Shown here: positions 51,685 through 58,624 of the stretch, piece after piece | Numbering within the stretch: position 1 is the stretch's first letter | Layout of the letters: each line of letters opens with the position of its first letter | Assembly (NCBI GenBank): GCA_021166835.1 | Contig: JAJPEN010000018.1 | Span: 1 to 64,000, forward strand | DNA from: Burkholderiaceae bacterium | Lineage (GTDB): Bacteria > Pseudomonadota > Gammaproteobacteria > Burkholderiales > Burkholderiaceae | Reading direction: 5' to 3' | Length of the DNA stretch: 64,000 nt | The notes under the pieces: generated by a model | Database searches by the model: none | What the model was told of the DNA's origin: nothing | Seen by the model: the letters and a program-made list of their open reading frames with translations, nothing else | Program-made: the position numbers and the translations under genes

Positions 51685-51722
51685 TCGTGCTCTCTTTTTC
51701 GGCGGCTTGTCCGGCGACAGGG

Positions 51723-51743
51723 GTATCACGATTTCTCTGATAC
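51723..51743. promoter_or_regulatory. Inverted repeat upstream of the chaN-like gene
   Basis: GTATCA and TGATAC form a perfect 6-base inverted repeat spaced by 9 bases (51723-51728, 51738-51743), 39 bases before the chaN-like ATG. The size suits a dimeric regulator; it does not resemble the Fur consensus. Confidence 0.45.
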
Positions 51744-51945
51744 GGGGCGAACACCTGCGCAAGCCGAATTGCGCGGATTTCGCGCGCTCCGGCACGTGAG
51801 CCGACCGGCGCGCGACCGTACGTTCGATTTCCGCGCATTTCTGCTGACGCCTCGACAGTGGCGCCACGAAACGCGCGAAAGTCGCGCATTTTCGTCGCCG
51901 GCCTGCAAGTTTGCGTGCGCGCAGGGGCCGGCGCCGCCGCTTTCC

Positions 51946-51951
51946 TATAAT
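51946..51951 (+). promoter_or_regulatory. -10 element of tonB-exbB-exbD
   Basis: A perfect TATAAT lies exactly six bases (CCGGCG) before the tonB ATG. No -35 at normal spacing and no ribosome-binding site are visible. The transcript would start at the ATG. Confidence 0.55.
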
Positions 51952-51957
51952 CCGGCG

Positions 51958-52911
51958 ATGGACCTGACGAGGCTCGCGGCTGTGGCGTGCGCGGTAGCCC
52001 TGCACGCAGCCGTGATCGCCGGCGTGCTCGGCTTCGCCGGTGCGCCTTCGCCACAAAGCGTTCGGCCGATCCAGGTCGCGCTGATCGAGGCGCCGCCCCC
52101 GCCGCGCATCGAGCCGTCCCGCATCGAGCCGTCCCGCATCGAGCCGCGCATCGAGACGCCCCGCGCCGAGCCTCCTTCTGCGCCGCCGACCGCGCCGGCG
52201 CGCGAGCCGCCCCACGAACGGCCCGCCCCCCCTGCCGAAATGCGACCCGACGAACATGCCGCGCCTGCGACGCACGCCGAGCGCGAACAGGCTCGGCGCC
52301 GGCGCCCGCTGCGCGAAACGGCAGCGCCGGCGCCGCCGCGCCCCGAGACGGCCGACGAAGCGAAGCCGCGCACCGCGCGAGACCAGACGCCGGCACCGGC
52401 GAAGGCCGCCCCATCGGCCGAGCAGCCATCGGCGACGCCGACGGTTCCCACCGCTCCGGTCTTCTCCGCACCCGCGCCCTCCGCGCCGTCTACCGCCTCC
52501 GCTGCGCCCCTCGCTTCGGCCGCGACGACCGCTCCCGCCGAAGCGCCGGGCGCCGATCCCGCAACCGCCGCGGGCGCCGCGTCGCGCCCGCTCGCCAGCG
52601 CCTCCCCCGGTTCGGCGCCCCGCCGCACCGCCCCCCGCGTCGACGCGAGCTGGCGCGGCAACACGCCGCCGCCCTACCCGGGCGCCGCGCGCCGGATGGG
52701 CGACGAAGGCGAGGTGCGGCTGGACGTGCACGTCGGCGCCGACGGTACGGTTCTCGACGTCCGCCTGCGACAATCGAGCGGCTCGCCGGTGCTCGACCGC
52801 ACGGCGATCGAAACGGTGCGGCGCTGGCGCTTCGAACCCGCCACCGACGACGGCCGCGCGGTGGCGGCGTGGTATCACGACTGGCGCTGGGTCTTCCGGC
52901 TCGAAGGCTGA
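51958..52911 (+). CDS. tonB: Energy transducer TonB
   Basis: A 317-residue TonB. One N-terminal helix (about residues 5-25, RLAAVACAVALHAAVIAGVL), a long Pro/Ala/Arg-rich span across the periplasm (about 35-230), and a C-terminal domain with PPPYPGAARRMGDEGEVRL and VRRWRFEPA. The linker begins with repeated RIEPS units encoded by a 15-base tandem repeat. It links the ExbB-ExbD motor to outer-membrane receptors such as BtuB. It is first in the tonB-exbB-exbD unit (10-base gap to exbB) and appears to be leaderless. Confidence 0.95.
   Translation: MDLTRLAAVACAVALHAAVIAGVLGFAGAPSPQSVRPIQVALIEAPPPPRIEPSRIEPSRIEPRIETPRAEPPSAPPTAPAREPPHERPAPPAEMRPDEHAAPATHAEREQARRRRPLRETAAPAPPRPETADEAKPRTARDQTPAPAKAAPSAEQPSATPTVPTAPVFSAPAPSAPSTASAAPLASAATTAPAEAPGADPATAAGAASRPLASASPGSAPRRTAPRVDASWRGNTPPPYPGAARRMGDEGEVRLDVHVGADGTVLDVRLRQSSGSPVLDRTAIETVRRWRFEPATDDGRAVAAWYHDWRWVFRLEG
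52105..52160. repeat. 15-base tandem repeat in tonB
   Basis: CGCATCGAGCCGTCC occurs at 52105-52119 and 52120-52134, followed by two degenerate copies to 52160. Copy changes keep the reading frame and alter only the RIEPS linker length. Confidence 0.8.
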
Positions 52912-52921
52912 AGGAACGCGA

Positions 52922-53659
52922 ATGCAGGCACAGGAACTCGGACTGATGCACTTCTGGCAGGCGGGCGATGCGATCACGCATTCGGTCGCCTGGCTGCTGC
53001 TGGCGATGTCGATCGTCAGCTGGTACTTCATCCTGTCGAAGGCGTGGAGCACCTGGCGCATGCGGCGCGGCGCGCACGCCGCGCTCGAACAGTTCTGGAA
53101 CGCGCGCACGATGGACGAGGCGCTCGCCACGCTCGAGAGCGCCGATCGCGAACGCGTCTTCGTTCCGCTCGCGCGGAAAGCGCACACCGCCGCCGCGATG
53201 CAGCGCGACGACTCGCTCGCCGCGTCGGTCGATCGCGACGAGATCGTCACGCGCGTGCTGCGCAGGGAGATCACGCAGGTCTCGGCGCGCCTGGAAAGCG
53301 GGCTCGCGCTGCTCGCCTCGGTGGGCAGCACCGCGCCCTTCGTCGGATTGTTCGGCACGGTCTGGGGCATCTACCACGCGCTGCTGAGCATCGCATCGAG
53401 CGGACAGGTGATGATCGATCGCGTAGCGGGTCCGGTCGGCGAAGCGCTGGTGATGACCGCGGCGGGCCTGGCGGTGGCGATCCCCGCCGTGCTCGCCTAC
53501 AACGCCTTCGTGCGCGCCAATCGCGTCGTGCTGGCCGAACTGGACGGCTTCGCGCACGACCTGTTCGCGCTCGTCACGACCGGCCACCGGCTGCGCGAGC
53601 AGCGCGACGCGCTGCGCAGCGGTCCGGCGCCGCTCGCCGTCGGGGCCGTCGTGCGCTGA
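52922..53659 (+). CDS. exbB: Proton channel subunit ExbB
   Basis: A 245-residue MotA/TolQ/ExbB-family protein with three membrane helices (about residues 20-42, 135-160 and 175-200). The conserved segments VGSTAPFVGLFGTVWGIYHA and VGEALVMTAAGLAVAIPAVLAYN form the proton path with ExbD. It has a clear AAGGAA ribosome-binding site and follows tonB by 10 bases. The order tonB-exbB-exbD, and adjacency to an iron-type lipoprotein gene, favour ExbB over TolQ. Confidence 0.94.
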   Translation: MQAQELGLMHFWQAGDAITHSVAWLLLAMSIVSWYFILSKAWSTWRMRRGAHAALEQFWNARTMDEALATLESADRERVFVPLARKAHTAAAMQRDDSLAASVDRDEIVTRVLRREITQVSARLESGLALLASVGSTAPFVGLFGTVWGIYHALLSIASSGQVMIDRVAGPVGEALVMTAAGLAVAIPAVLAYNAFVRANRVVLAELDGFAHDLFALVTTGHRLREQRDALRSGPAPLAVGAVVR

Positions 53660-53686
53660 TCCGGCAACGAAGCGAGGAAACGCAAG

Positions 53687-54130
53687 ATGTCCTTCGGCGG
53701 ATTCGACCCGGGCAGCCAGCCGCAGCCGATGGCGGAGATCAACACCACGCCGCTGGTCGACGTGATGCTCGTGCTGCTCGTCGTCTTCATCATCACCGCG
53801 CCGCTGCTCACGCACGCGCTGCGCGTCGATCTGCCCGACGTGCAGGCGCCGGTGACGGCCGAGCAGCCCGAGACGATCCGCGTGTCGATCGACGCGGCGG
53901 GCGTCGTCCACTGGAACGACGAAGCACTGGACGGCCTGGCCGCGCTCGATGCGCGGCTCGCGCAGGCCGCATCGTCCAGGCCACAGCCCGAACTGCATCT
54001 GCGCGCGGAGCGCTCGACGCGCTACGAGCGCATCGCCGACGTGATCTCGAGCGCGCAGCGCGCGGGCATCGAGCGCATCGGTTTCGTCACCGATCCGCGC
54101 ACCTCGTCGCAACAGGACGCGCCGCGCTGA
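53687..54130 (+). CDS. exbD: Biopolymer transport protein ExbD
   Basis: A 147-residue partner of ExbB. A single N-terminal helix follows MAEINTTPLVDVMLVLLVVF, in which Asp25 is the essential protonatable residue. The periplasmic domain has RVDLPDVQAP and the C-terminal RYERIADVISSAQRAGIERIG. GAGGAA precedes the ATG. It is the last gene of the unit; the 77 bases to the convergent tldE hold only weak GC-rich hairpins without T tracts. Confidence 0.95.
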   Translation: MSFGGFDPGSQPQPMAEINTTPLVDVMLVLLVVFIITAPLLTHALRVDLPDVQAPVTAEQPETIRVSIDAAGVVHWNDEALDGLAALDARLAQAASSRPQPELHLRAERSTRYERIADVISSAQRAGIERIGFVTDPRTSSQQDAPR

Positions 54131-54207
54131 AGAGGCACGCGCGGCATCGCCGCGAGGCAGGGGCACCGCCACGCGCCGCCGCCGCTGCCTTTCGTGCGCT
54201 CGAACGC

Positions 54208-55542
54208 CTACAGCGTGAAGCGCAGCGCGTCGACGAGCGCCGCCGGAGCGCGCACGCCGCCGGACTCGCGCCCTTCCCAGGTCTGGACCTCGGGAATCGT
54301 CTCGACGCGCGCGCCCAGTCCGAGCAGGCCCTCGCCGAACAGCCGATAGAGGCTGTCGTCGAAGCGCATCGGCGCGACCGGCGCGACGGCCACGCCGTTC
54401 TCCACCCACAGCGTCGCGAAGCGCGTCATTCCGGTGGCGCGACACGCCTGTCGATCGGACCAGTTCAGGTACCACAGGTTCGGGATCGCGATGCCGGTGC
54501 CCAGCGCATCGAGCAGCGCGCTCTCGTCCAGTTGTCCCGCGCCGACGCAGGGCGCGCCCGGCCGCTCGTCGTCGTCGGCGCCGTTGCCGGCTACGCCGAA
54601 CTCGAGCGCGCTGCGCGGAGACACGAGGCGCTGCACCGGCCGTCCGTCCTCGACGAGAACGCTGCGGGCCGGGCGAACGAAGCCCTCCGGCTGGAAGCGC
54701 GGTACGCCGAGCGCGTCGAGATCGTCGACGATCGCGAACGACGGATCGAAGCGCATTTCGCCGCGCTGTGCGCGCGCGAGCGGAGACTGCCCGCTGCGCA
54801 ATGCGCGCTCCGAGAAGCCGCCCCAGCCGAGCAGCGAGACGAGGTCGGCGATCGCCGCCGGAGCGAGCAGCGCGCGATACGCGCCGGGCTCGAGGCGCCT
54901 GGCCGGGCGCGCGAGGATCCGCGCCTGCTCGCGCGCGGCGTGGAGCGACGAGCGCAATGCGACGGCGTCCCAGCGCGGCGCGCTCCACATGTGCTTGCTC
55001 GCCTGCCCCGCGGCGCAGTGGATCGAGAAGTCGAAGCTCGCGGACGTCGCTTCGTGATAATGGCGATGCCCGAGGTTGCTGGCGAGCGCGCGTACCACCG
55101 AGCCGCCGGCGTACAGGCCGACGAGATCCGCGTCGCCGGCGCCGTCGACGATCGCCGCGAGAACCTCGTCGGGTGCCGCCGCATCCGCCCGCGCGATGTG
55201 CTCGCTGCGGCCGGGCTCCTGCTCGAAGCAGGCGAAGGGGTCGGCCGGCAGCGGTTCGATCGCGCTGCGCAAGGCCGCCAGCGCCTCGCGCATGCGCGCC
55301 GCCGTGCCGCGCGGCGCGGCGAGCGTGCAGCGGATCTGCGCCTGGCGCCCCGCGCGGAACATCCGGATCGAGAGCACCGAGCGCTCGACGCTTCCTGCCT
55401 GGCGTACGCGCGCCGCGTTCACGCGCACGAAGTCGCTGCGCTCGGCGCGCAGCCAGGCGAACACCGCTTCGCCGGCATGCGCGTACCGGTCGACCGCCGC
55501 GCCGACCGCGTCGAACAGCGCGACGAAATCGCCGCTGCTCAC
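54208..55542 (-). CDS. TldE/PmbA-family partner of a TldD-type peptidase
   Basis: A 444-residue protein of the TldD/PmbA (U62) family lacking the HExxxH site, so it is the non-catalytic TldE-like partner. It includes LEFGVAGNGADD and the C-terminal GIAIPNLWYLNWSDRQACRATGMTRFA, typical of the family. The start is GTG at 55542, which forms a 4-base GTGA overlap with tldD. The pair cleaves unfolded peptides in other bacteria (for example microcin leaders). No peptide substrate gene is evident nearby. Confidence 0.85.
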   Translation of the reverse strand: MSSGDFVALFDAVGAAVDRYAHAGEAVFAWLRAERSDFVRVNAARVRQAGSVERSVLSIRMFRAGRQAQIRCTLAAPRGTAARMREALAALRSAIEPLPADPFACFEQEPGRSEHIARADAAAPDEVLAAIVDGAGDADLVGLYAGGSVVRALASNLGHRHYHEATSASFDFSIHCAAGQASKHMWSAPRWDAVALRSSLHAAREQARILARPARRLEPGAYRALLAPAAIADLVSLLGWGGFSERALRSGQSPLARAQRGEMRFDPSFAIVDDLDALGVPRFQPEGFVRPARSVLVEDGRPVQRLVSPRSALEFGVAGNGADDDERPGAPCVGAGQLDESALLDALGTGIAIPNLWYLNWSDRQACRATGMTRFATLWVENGVAVAPVAPMRFDDSLYRLFGEGLLGLGARVETIPEVQTWEGRESGGVRAPAALVDALRFTL

Positions 55543-57029
55543 TCCTCGCCTCCGAACACGTCGACGTCGCGGAACAGGCACGCGGGCGAAGCGTGACCGA
55601 CGCGGACGATCTGCCCCGGCTCGCCCTTGCCGCAGAACGGCGTGCCGAGCACCTGCATCGTCTCGCGCGCGCCGACAGCCGCGAGGCTGCGCCAGAAAGT
55701 CGCCGAGACGCCGCGGTAATTCGGATTGCGTACGACCTGCGTCAGGCGGCCGTTCTCGATCAGCCTGCCCCATTCGCAGCCGAACTGGAACTTGTTGCGC
55801 GCATCGTCGATCGACCACGACGCGTTGGTACGCATCCAGATGCCGCGCTCGGTGCGGGCGACCATCGATTCGAAACTCGCATCGCCCGCTTCGACGTTCA
55901 GGTTCGCCATCCGGTCGATCGGTGCCCGGTGCCAGCCGCTGGCGCGTGCGCTCGCCGCGCCCTGCACCGCGAAGCCGCGCGCGCGGGCTCGTGCCCGCGA
56001 CAGCGCGCCGCCCAGCGCGCGCTGCAGGATGCCGTTCTCGATCAGCATCACGCGATGCGCGGCTTCGCCGTCGTCGTCGGCCGCATAGCTGGCGAACTGG
56101 CCGACGACGCCCGGATCGAAGCTCACGTTCAGCAGCAGCGAGCCGTAGCGATAGCGGCCGAACATCTGCGGCGTCACGAAGCTCGTTCCGGCGAAATTGC
56201 GCTCGTCGCCGAGGATGCGATCCAGCTCGAGCGGATGGCCGATCGACTCGTGGATCTGCAGCATCATCTGGTCGGGCGACAGCAGAAGATCACGCACGCC
56301 GCTCGGACAGTTCGGCGCGTGCAGCAGCTCGATCGCCTCGCCGGCGACGCGCGCGCCGCCGCCGGCGAAGCCGCAATCGCGCAGCGCCTCCGCGCCGCCC
56401 TGCCGGCAGAAGCCGTTGTACTGCCCGGCCAGCGTTCGCGTCTGCGCGCGCCCGTCCTGCGCCGCCGTCGCCTCCAGGTTCGGCACCACGTAGCGCATCG
56501 TCTGCTGCGACACGGCTTCGCCGTCGATCCACAGGCTTTGCGACACCACGCTCGCGTCGAGGCTCGCCGCCCAGTGCACGATCCGGGCATCGCGTCGCAT
56601 CGCGTCGGCCTCCTCGCGCAGCAGCGCGACGAGCGCGTCGCGCTGCGCGAGCGGCTCTTCGCTCGGACTCTCGTAGCGCAGGCACGGCTTGCCCGCTTCG
56701 TCGGCGCCGGGCCAGGCGTCGTCGTCGGCCAGCGACAGCCCCCGGCTCTTCGCCGCGCGCGCCCATTGCGCGGCGCGCCCGGCCGCTTCGCGCAGTCCGC
56801 GCGCCGACAGGTCGGCAGTGGCGCAATAGCCGGCTTCGCCGTCGATCCGGACGGTGACCATCGCGCCGCGATCGGTGGCGAGCGCCGGAGGCTGCAGCAC
56901 GCCGCGCACGACGGCGAGCGATTCGCTGCTCGCCTCGACCAGGCGCAGCGAGACGCGGGCGCCCGGCTGCGGCGGGCGCGGAAACGGGATCGGGCCCTGC
57001 GAAGGGGAAACGCTCAGCTTTCGAGCCAA
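55539..57029 (-). CDS. TldD-family zinc metallopeptidase
   Basis: The active partner of the TldD/TldE pair. The zinc site is QIHESIGHPLELDRIL (HESIGH), with GTSFVTPQMFGRYRYGS after it and the Cys ligand in TPFCGKGEPGQIVRVGHA near the C-terminus. The start is uncertain: TTG 57029 (496 residues) has GGGAG 11 bases upstream and overlaps the ParA-like stop, whereas GTG 56909 or ATG 56861 would remove part of the N-terminal domain. The N-terminal domain looks short compared with E. coli TldD. The gene probably shares a transcript with the ParA-like, btuF and btuB genes. Confidence 0.8.
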   Translation of the reverse strand: MARKLSVSPSQGPIPFPRPPQPGARVSLRLVEASSESLAVVRGVLQPPALATDRGAMVTVRIDGEAGYCATADLSARGLREAAGRAAQWARAAKSRGLSLADDDAWPGADEAGKPCLRYESPSEEPLAQRDALVALLREEADAMRRDARIVHWAASLDASVVSQSLWIDGEAVSQQTMRYVVPNLEATAAQDGRAQTRTLAGQYNGFCRQGGAEALRDCGFAGGGARVAGEAIELLHAPNCPSGVRDLLLSPDQMMLQIHESIGHPLELDRILGDERNFAGTSFVTPQMFGRYRYGSLLLNVSFDPGVVGQFASYAADDDGEAAHRVMLIENGILQRALGGALSRARARARGFAVQGAASARASGWHRAPIDRMANLNVEAGDASFESMVARTERGIWMRTNASWSIDDARNKFQFGCEWGRLIENGRLTQVVRNPNYRGVSATFWRSLAAVGARETMQVLGTPFCGKGEPGQIVRVGHASPACLFRDVDVFGGEE

Positions 57030-57637
57030 TGCAGCAACGGCTCCCAGGTGGCGCGATCGCGCTCGACGCGCTGCGCAGCGACGTCGAACAGGGTGAGCCC
57101 GTGCGCCGCCAGGTGCACGTAGTTCTGCGTGTCGCGCAGATAGCCCGATACCGGCAGGCCGAGTCCGGCGACGAAGCGGGCGAGCTGGTCGGCTGCGCGC
57201 GTGCGCGGATCGACCCGCATGCCGACCAGGCTCACCGTGTCCTCGAAGCGGCGTGTCTTCGGGAAGCCCGCGCGCAGATCGGCGAGGAAGCGGCTGGTTG
57301 CGATCGCATCGAACATCGAAGGCTGCAGCGGGACGACGATGCGATCGGCCACGCGCACGACGTCGGCGAGGCGGCGCCCCTCGATCTGCGCGGGCGTATC
57401 GAGCACGACGTGCGTGACGCCGCGCGGCGGGCGCGCCACGCCGTCGTCGATCTCCCAGGTGCCGATCGCCGCGGCCTGCGTCGGGCGCAGCTGCAGCCAA
57501 TGACGCGCGGACTGCTGCGTATCGAAGTCGCCCAGCATGGTCGGGCGAGCGTTGGATGCGAAATAGCCGGCCAGGTTCGTGGCGAGCGTCGTCTTTCCGA
57601 CGCCTCCCTTCGGATTGACGACGGCAACGACGGGCAT
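57014..57637 (-). CDS. ParA-like ATPase
   Basis: A 207-residue MinD/ParA-type ATPase with NPKGGVGKTTLATNLAGY at the start (Walker A residues 10-16), the LGDFDTQQSARHWL switch and VVLDTPAQ as Walker B. A strong AGGAGG precedes the ATG at 57637; the longer frame to 57697 adds no family sequence. No ParB or parS partner is present, so it is one of the orphan ParA-like proteins found in betaproteobacterial chromosomes, of unknown cargo. It lies between btuF (63-base gap) and tldD. Confidence 0.85.
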   Translation of the reverse strand: MPVVAVVNPKGGVGKTTLATNLAGYFASNARPTMLGDFDTQQSARHWLQLRPTQAAAIGTWEIDDGVARPPRGVTHVVLDTPAQIEGRRLADVVRVADRIVVPLQPSMFDAIATSRFLADLRAGFPKTRRFEDTVSLVGMRVDPRTRAADQLARFVAGLGLPVSGYLRDTQNYVHLAAHGLTLFDVAAQRVERDRATWEPLLHWLES

Positions 57638-57700
57638 GCGCGAGCCTCCTTGCGTGTTTTTCGTGCGGCGCGCGAGGCGCCGGGGCGATGGTAGCAAACG

Positions 57701-58624
57701 CTATCGGGGCATGGCCCGGCGCACTGCGTCGATCTCGGCACACAGGCCTTCGAGCGCGGCTATCGAACGCGGGCCGGGCCGCTCGAAGGTCGATGCGTCG
57801 AAGGCGGCGAAGTGCGCCGGCCCCTGCGGGGCGAGCAGCCCGTAGCCGATCCAGCGCCGCGGCGAAGGCGAAGGGTCGGTGGCGACGATCAGGTCGGGAC
57901 GTCGCGCGAGCACCGCCTCGGCATCGGGCTGCGGCGCGGCGACATTCGCGTCGCCGAACACGTTGACGCCGCCGCAACTGTGCAGCGCATCGCCGATCGG
58001 GCCTGCGTCGGAGACGGTGATCAGCGGCGACGACCAGACCTGCACGAACACGCGCACCGGACGAAGCCGGGAATAGCGTGCGCGGATCGCGGCGAGTCGC
58101 GCGGCGAATGCATCGGCGAGGGCGGCGCCGACCGACGGATCGGGCGCGAGCAGCGCGAAGCGGCGCAGCGTCGATGCGATGTCGTCGAGCGTGCGCGGCT
58201 GCGAAACGAACACCGCGATGCCGAGCGACTCCAGGCGCGCGAGCTGCGCCGGTGCGACGCCCGGCCCCCATGCGACGACGAGGTCGGGCTGCAGCGCGAG
58301 CAGCGCCTCGACGTCCGGCTGCGGAAACGACGAGAGCTTCGGCAGCCCGCGCGCCGCAGGCGGTTCGTCGCTGTTGCGATCGACGGCGACGACGCGCGCA
58401 CCGGCGCCGACGGCGAACAGCAGTTCGGTAGCGTGCGGCGCGAGCGAGACGATTCGCTCGGGCGCACGGGAAAGGAGAATCGTTCGACCCGCATCGTCGG
58501 ACAGGGAGAGGGAAGGGGGAAGGGAGAAGGGAGAAGGGGCTCCTTCTCCCTTCCCTTCCTCGAAGGCGAACGCGAGCACGGCGACGAGCGCCGCGACGAG
58601 CACCGCGACGAACGATGCGCGCAT
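57701..58624 (-). CDS. btuF: Cobalamin ABC transporter substrate-binding protein BtuF
   Basis: A 307-residue periplasmic binding protein (TroA/BtuF type). A signal helix (residues 1-21) precedes RAPERIVSLAPHATELLFAVG, the family start, and LQPDLVVAWGPG and RRPDLIVATDPS follow. Residues 22-41 (including EEGKGEGAPSP) come from a heptamer inverted repeat inserted at the signal-peptide boundary. It would pass vitamin B12 from BtuB to an inner-membrane permease, but btuC and btuD are not in this window. The ATG at 58624 overlaps the btuB stop; GTG 58627 is an alternative. Confidence 0.88.
   Translation of the reverse strand: MRASFVAVLVAALVAVLAFAFEEGKGEGAPSPFSLPPSLSLSDDAGRTILLSRAPERIVSLAPHATELLFAVGAGARVVAVDRNSDEPPAARGLPKLSSFPQPDVEALLALQPDLVVAWGPGVAPAQLARLESLGIAVFVSQPRTLDDIASTLRRFALLAPDPSVGAALADAFAARLAAIRARYSRLRPVRVFVQVWSSPLITVSDAGPIGDALHSCGGVNVFGDANVAAPQPDAEAVLARRPDLIVATDPSPSPRRWIGYGLLAPQGPAHFAAFDASTFERPGPRSIAALEGLCAEIDAVRRAMPR
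58503..58560. repeat. Heptamer inverted repeat inside btuF (copy B)
   Basis: A 37-base pure purine run (58503-58539) built of GGGAGAA-like heptamers meets its complement: GAAGGGAGAAGG (58526-58537) and CCTTCTCCCTTC (58542-58553) form a perfect 12-base stem with a 4-base loop. It is translated in frame just after the signal peptide of BtuF. Confidence 0.85.

Larger units (their letters stand above)
51685..51957. other. Divergent chaN-tonB control region
   Basis: A 273-base spacer, less GC-rich than its flanks. It holds the palindrome at 51723-51743, the tonB -10 at 51946-51951 and three loose copies of a CGCGCATTTC-like sequence (51771-51781, 51831-51841, 51882-51893). Short open frames on the minus strand have no recognisable product. 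Confidence 0.5.

Noticed and set aside
51726..51908. Small minus-strand frame in the chaN-tonB spacer
   Set aside because: Arg/Ser-rich with no family resemblance; overlaps the apparent control region.
54131..54207. Bidirectional terminator between exbD and tldE
   Set aside because: Only short GC hairpins (for example 54140-54154) without T tracts on either strand.
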